A stretch of DNA of 7,328 nt, taken from positions 1-7,328 of the forward strand of contig JAICRQ010000166.1 in assembly GCA_025966435.1 (NCBI GenBank). The letters are read 5' to 3'. The translations under genes were made by a program, and so were the position numbers. Under the pieces are notes generated by a model that was not told the DNA's origin, did not search any database, and saw only the letters and a list, made by a program, of their open reading frames with translations. This DNA is from Anaerolineales bacterium. Lineage in GTDB: Bacteria; Chloroflexota; Anaerolineae; Anaerolineales; Villigracilaceae. This document shows, one piece after another, positions 6,098-7,328 of this stretch (positions are counted from its first letter, which is position 1; every line of letters begins with the position of its first letter).

Positions 6098-6154
6098 GTA
6101 GGTCAGGCTGGCAGCCTGACTTGCAAAATATGGCAGGTGACAAACCTGCCCTAC
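6098..6154 (+). repeat. 57-bp double-hairpin palindromic element, intergenic copy
   Basis: The ends are GTAGG and CCTAC. Hairpin 1 (6102-6120) is GTCAGGCT, loop GGC, AGCCTGAC. Hairpin 2 (6132-6150) is GGCAGGTG, loop ACA, AACCTGCC, paired at seven of eight positions. The linker is 11 nt. Length and positions of all parts equal those of the copy at 3466-3522, with 33 of 57 identical bases and compensatory changes in both stems. It lies about 45 bp upstream of the -10 box of the minus-strand restriction-modification gene and is followed by a run of A residues. Confidence 0.85.
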
Positions 6155-6322
6155 AAAAAAGTCTCCCGTGTCAGGGCGATGCTGTCATTCCCGACTGAGG
6201 CAGCTTTGAGCCCGCACTGTTTGCAGCCACTCAAGCTTCTCTCACCGCTGTAAAATGGAGTACACTACGCTAAGTAACTCGCTCAGCACCACGAGTGCAA
6301 ACCTTCATATTCTGGCTACAAC
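6155..6322. other. Intergenic stretch with no recognisable gene
   Basis: This is the remainder of the divergent gap between the restriction-modification gene and the 152-residue gene. Short frames here lack ribosome binding sites and domain-like sequence. The promoter of the downstream plus-strand gene must lie here or further upstream, but only weak -10-like strings (TAAAAT at 6251, TACACT at 6261) without a properly spaced -35 box are seen. Confidence 0.5.
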
Positions 6323-6324
6323 TT

Positions 6325-6330
6325 GGAGGG
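6325..6330 (+). promoter_or_regulatory. Ribosome binding site deciding the start at 6338
   Basis: GGAGGG is followed by seven bases and then ATG at 6338. This favours ATG 6338 over the in-frame TTG at 6323, which lies upstream of the Shine-Dalgarno sequence. Confidence 0.75.
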
Positions 6331-6337
6331 CAAAATC

Positions 6338-6796
6338 ATGGAAGATGATCTTTGCAGAAAGATGAGAGATGTCAATTGGAAATGGGCCAATAAGGATCCT
6401 GAAGCCTTGGCTGTTCTCGAAGGCAGAATTGAAGAAGCAGGTCGCAGTCTCCAAATGATCACCTACTCTGATTTAGTCAAAGGAGTAGATTTTCACTTAC
6501 CGAATGTGCGAAATGGGGAGGCATATCGCGTCCCAATTCACGATTGGTCTGGATTTGACAGAGGTATGGTTGGTGAATTCTTGGGTTATATCTCGACGCG
6601 GAGTTATTGCCAGTATGGTTTTATGGCCAGTGCCTTGGTTGTGAATCGGTTGGAATATAAACCGAGTGACCTGTTCTTTGAATGGATGGTCAGACTCAAT
6701 GTTCTCCCAGATACAGAGGATGGAACGGTTTTGAAGTTTTGGATAGAACAGGTCAATAAGGCTCACAACTGGTACAAGTCAGGACGGCAACTTTAA
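6338..6796 (+). CDS. Conserved-looking protein of unknown function, 152 aa
   Basis: No domain of known function is recognised. The protein is soluble, with no signal peptide or membrane segment. Blocks that look conserved are ITYSDLVKGVDFHLPN (41-56), IHDWSGFDRGMVGEFLGYIS (67-86), SYCQYGFMASALVVN (89-103), PSDLFFEWMVRLNVLP (109-124) and VLKFWIEQVNKAHNWYK (131-147). I recall hypothetical proteins with ITYSDLV...LPN and HNWYK blocks, but none with a known activity. The gene is monocistronic or heads a unit with the DUF1801 gene 211 bp downstream. It is divergent from the restriction-modification gene and shares its upstream region, including the 57-bp palindromic element. The stop codon overlaps a possible ATG (TAATG) of a 46-codon frame. 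Confidence 0.8.
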   Translation: MEDDLCRKMRDVNWKWANKDPEALAVLEGRIEEAGRSLQMITYSDLVKGVDFHLPNVRNGEAYRVPIHDWSGFDRGMVGEFLGYISTRSYCQYGFMASALVVNRLEYKPSDLFFEWMVRLNVLPDTEDGTVLKFWIEQVNKAHNWYKSGRQL

Positions 6797-7007
6797 TGAT
6801 GGCACAGACGCGAGCCGCAGGAAAGCCTGACGAAAGGGAATATGTTGACATTAAGCCAGTTTCGTCAAAGCGCGCTGTCTCGTCCGGGAGAGCGCCGGGA
6901 TGGCGCCCAATCCCGCCCACTAGTGGGCAGTGCTAGGGTAATCCCCGGAGCGCAGCATAGCGGGAGGGCAAGTGTAGCTCTGGATATGTCCAGAATTGGA
7001 GACTGAC
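6797..7007 (+). other. Inverted-repeat-rich intergenic region, possible structured leader
   Basis: This GC-rich 211-bp gap contains several exact inverted repeats. TGACGAAA (6828-6835) pairs with TTTCGTCA (6860-6867). GCGCC (6892-6896) pairs with GGCGC (6902-6906), enclosed by GGGA (6886-6889) and TCCC (6911-6914). GCCCACTAGTGGGC (6915-6928) is a perfect 14-bp palindrome. CTGGA (6980-6984) pairs with TCCAG (6989-6993) just before the ribosome binding site GGAGA (6998-7002) of the next gene. A 46-codon frame from ATG 6796 to TAG 6934-6936 overlaps the preceding stop (TAATG) but has no recognised domain. The gap could be a structured 5' leader, a terminator plus promoter, or a relic of a mobile element. 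I do not recognise a known RNA family. Confidence 0.4.
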
Positions 7008-7328
7008 ATGGCAAAGGCTGAAGTCAAAACCAAGGTGAACGACGCCAGTGTAACGAAATTCCTCAACAGCGTCGCGGATGAGCAAAAACGAAACGATTGC
7101 TTCGAAGTCCTCAAATTGATGAAGCAGATCACTAAAGAAGAACCAAAGATGTGGGGAACGAGTATCGTCGGCTTTGGCAGCTATCACTACAAAGGCAAAA
7201 GCGGGCGTGAAGGCGATTGGATGCTGACTGGTTTCTCGCCTCGCAAGCAAAACCTGACGTTGTACCTGATGGGAGGCTTTGACGAGCACGCCGCCCTGCT
7301 GGATAAACTTGGCAAGTTCAAAACTGGC
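7008..7328 (+). CDS. DUF1801 (YdhG-like) domain protein, 3' end missing
   Basis: ATG at 7008 is preceded by GGAGA (6998-7002) at normal spacing. The frame is open to the window edge, giving 107 visible residues; family members are usually about 130-150 residues, so perhaps 30-40 are missing. The order of conserved parts fits DUF1801: VNDASVTKFLNSV near the start, then helical RNDCFEVLKLMKQITKEEPKMWG, then strand-rich IVGFGSYHYKG, DWMLTGFSPRKQNLTLYLM and a closing HAALLDKLGKFKTG. The fold is a small alpha/beta domain, cytosolic, whose molecular function is not established. Family members often occur as single genes. The long leader upstream is rich in inverted repeats. Confidence 0.85.
   Translation, partial: MAKAEVKTKVNDASVTKFLNSVADEQKRNDCFEVLKLMKQITKEEPKMWGTSIVGFGSYHYKGKSGREGDWMLTGFSPRKQNLTLYLMGGFDEHAALLDKLGKFKTG

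Noticed and set aside
3466..6154. CRISPR repeats
   Set aside because: The two 57-bp palindromes are far apart, differ in sequence and have no regular spacers.
6221..6266. Sigma-70 promoter for the 152-residue gene (TTGCAG with TAAAAT or TACACT)
   Set aside because: The spacers are 24 bp or more, and the closer -35 alternative (TTCTCT) matches only half the consensus.
796..7007. Integron-style gene cassettes or attC sites between the small genes
   Set aside because: No GTTRRRY/RYYYAAC core pairs or integrase were found; gaps are filled by other repeats or are too short.
6933..7289. Minus-strand frames of 118 and 70 codons at the right end
   Set aside because: They are antisense to the DUF1801 gene, which has a proper ribosome binding site and recognisable sequence.

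Overview
The window looks like an accessory stretch of a bacterial chromosome of intermediate GC content. The short-range palindromic repeats, the TA-flanked repeat beginning TGTC(A/T)TTGCGAG, and the mix of small poorly characterised genes recall genomes of the Chloroflexota (Anaerolineae-like). That placement is an impression from memory, not proven by any marker gene here. No rRNA, tRNA, CRISPR array, integrase or transposase gene was seen.

Left part, plus strand (1-2791). The 3' end of a class I SAM-dependent methyltransferase gene is followed by a three-gene set. The first encodes a 260-residue protein with a TIR-like / nucleoside-2-deoxyribosyltransferase-like domain. The second encodes a phosphinothricin-type GNAT acetyltransferase, probably begun at a CTG codon that overlaps the preceding stop (CTGA). 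The third encodes an unrecognised 173-residue protein. Just after it lies a decayed copy of the 3' end of the GNAT gene, carrying two deletions relative to the intact copy.

Middle, minus strand (2926-6027). One large gene encodes a fused restriction-modification enzyme: an N-terminal PD-(D/E)xK nuclease, a gamma-type N6-adenine methyltransferase (DPATGTGTF ... NPPY) and a type ISP-like C-terminal specificity region, with no helicase between them. Its central part is clearly AT-richer than its ends, suggesting exchange of the specificity segment. An extended -10 promoter (TGCTATAAT) lies just upstream and supports an ATG start at 6027. A TA-flanked MITE-like palindrome (2805-2922) sits directly after its stop codon, between the convergent genes.

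The most notable observation is a pair of 57-bp palindromic elements of identical length and architecture: terminal GTAG/CTAC and two 8-bp hairpins with 3-nt loops. One (6098-6154) is intergenic, upstream of the restriction-modification gene. The other (3466-3522) lies inside the gene and adds exactly 19 codons in frame. The two copies agree at only 33 of 57 positions, yet seven of the eight changed stem pairs are compensatory, so the fold rather than the sequence is conserved. This resembles in concept the protein-coding palindromic elements of Rickettsia.

Right part, plus strand (6338-7328). A 152-residue conserved-looking protein of unknown function is followed by about 210 bp rich in inverted repeats, then the 5' part of a DUF1801-family gene that runs off the window. 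The TIR-like gene near a restriction-modification gene gives the region a defence-island flavour, but no complete named defence system other than the restriction-modification enzyme can be assigned.
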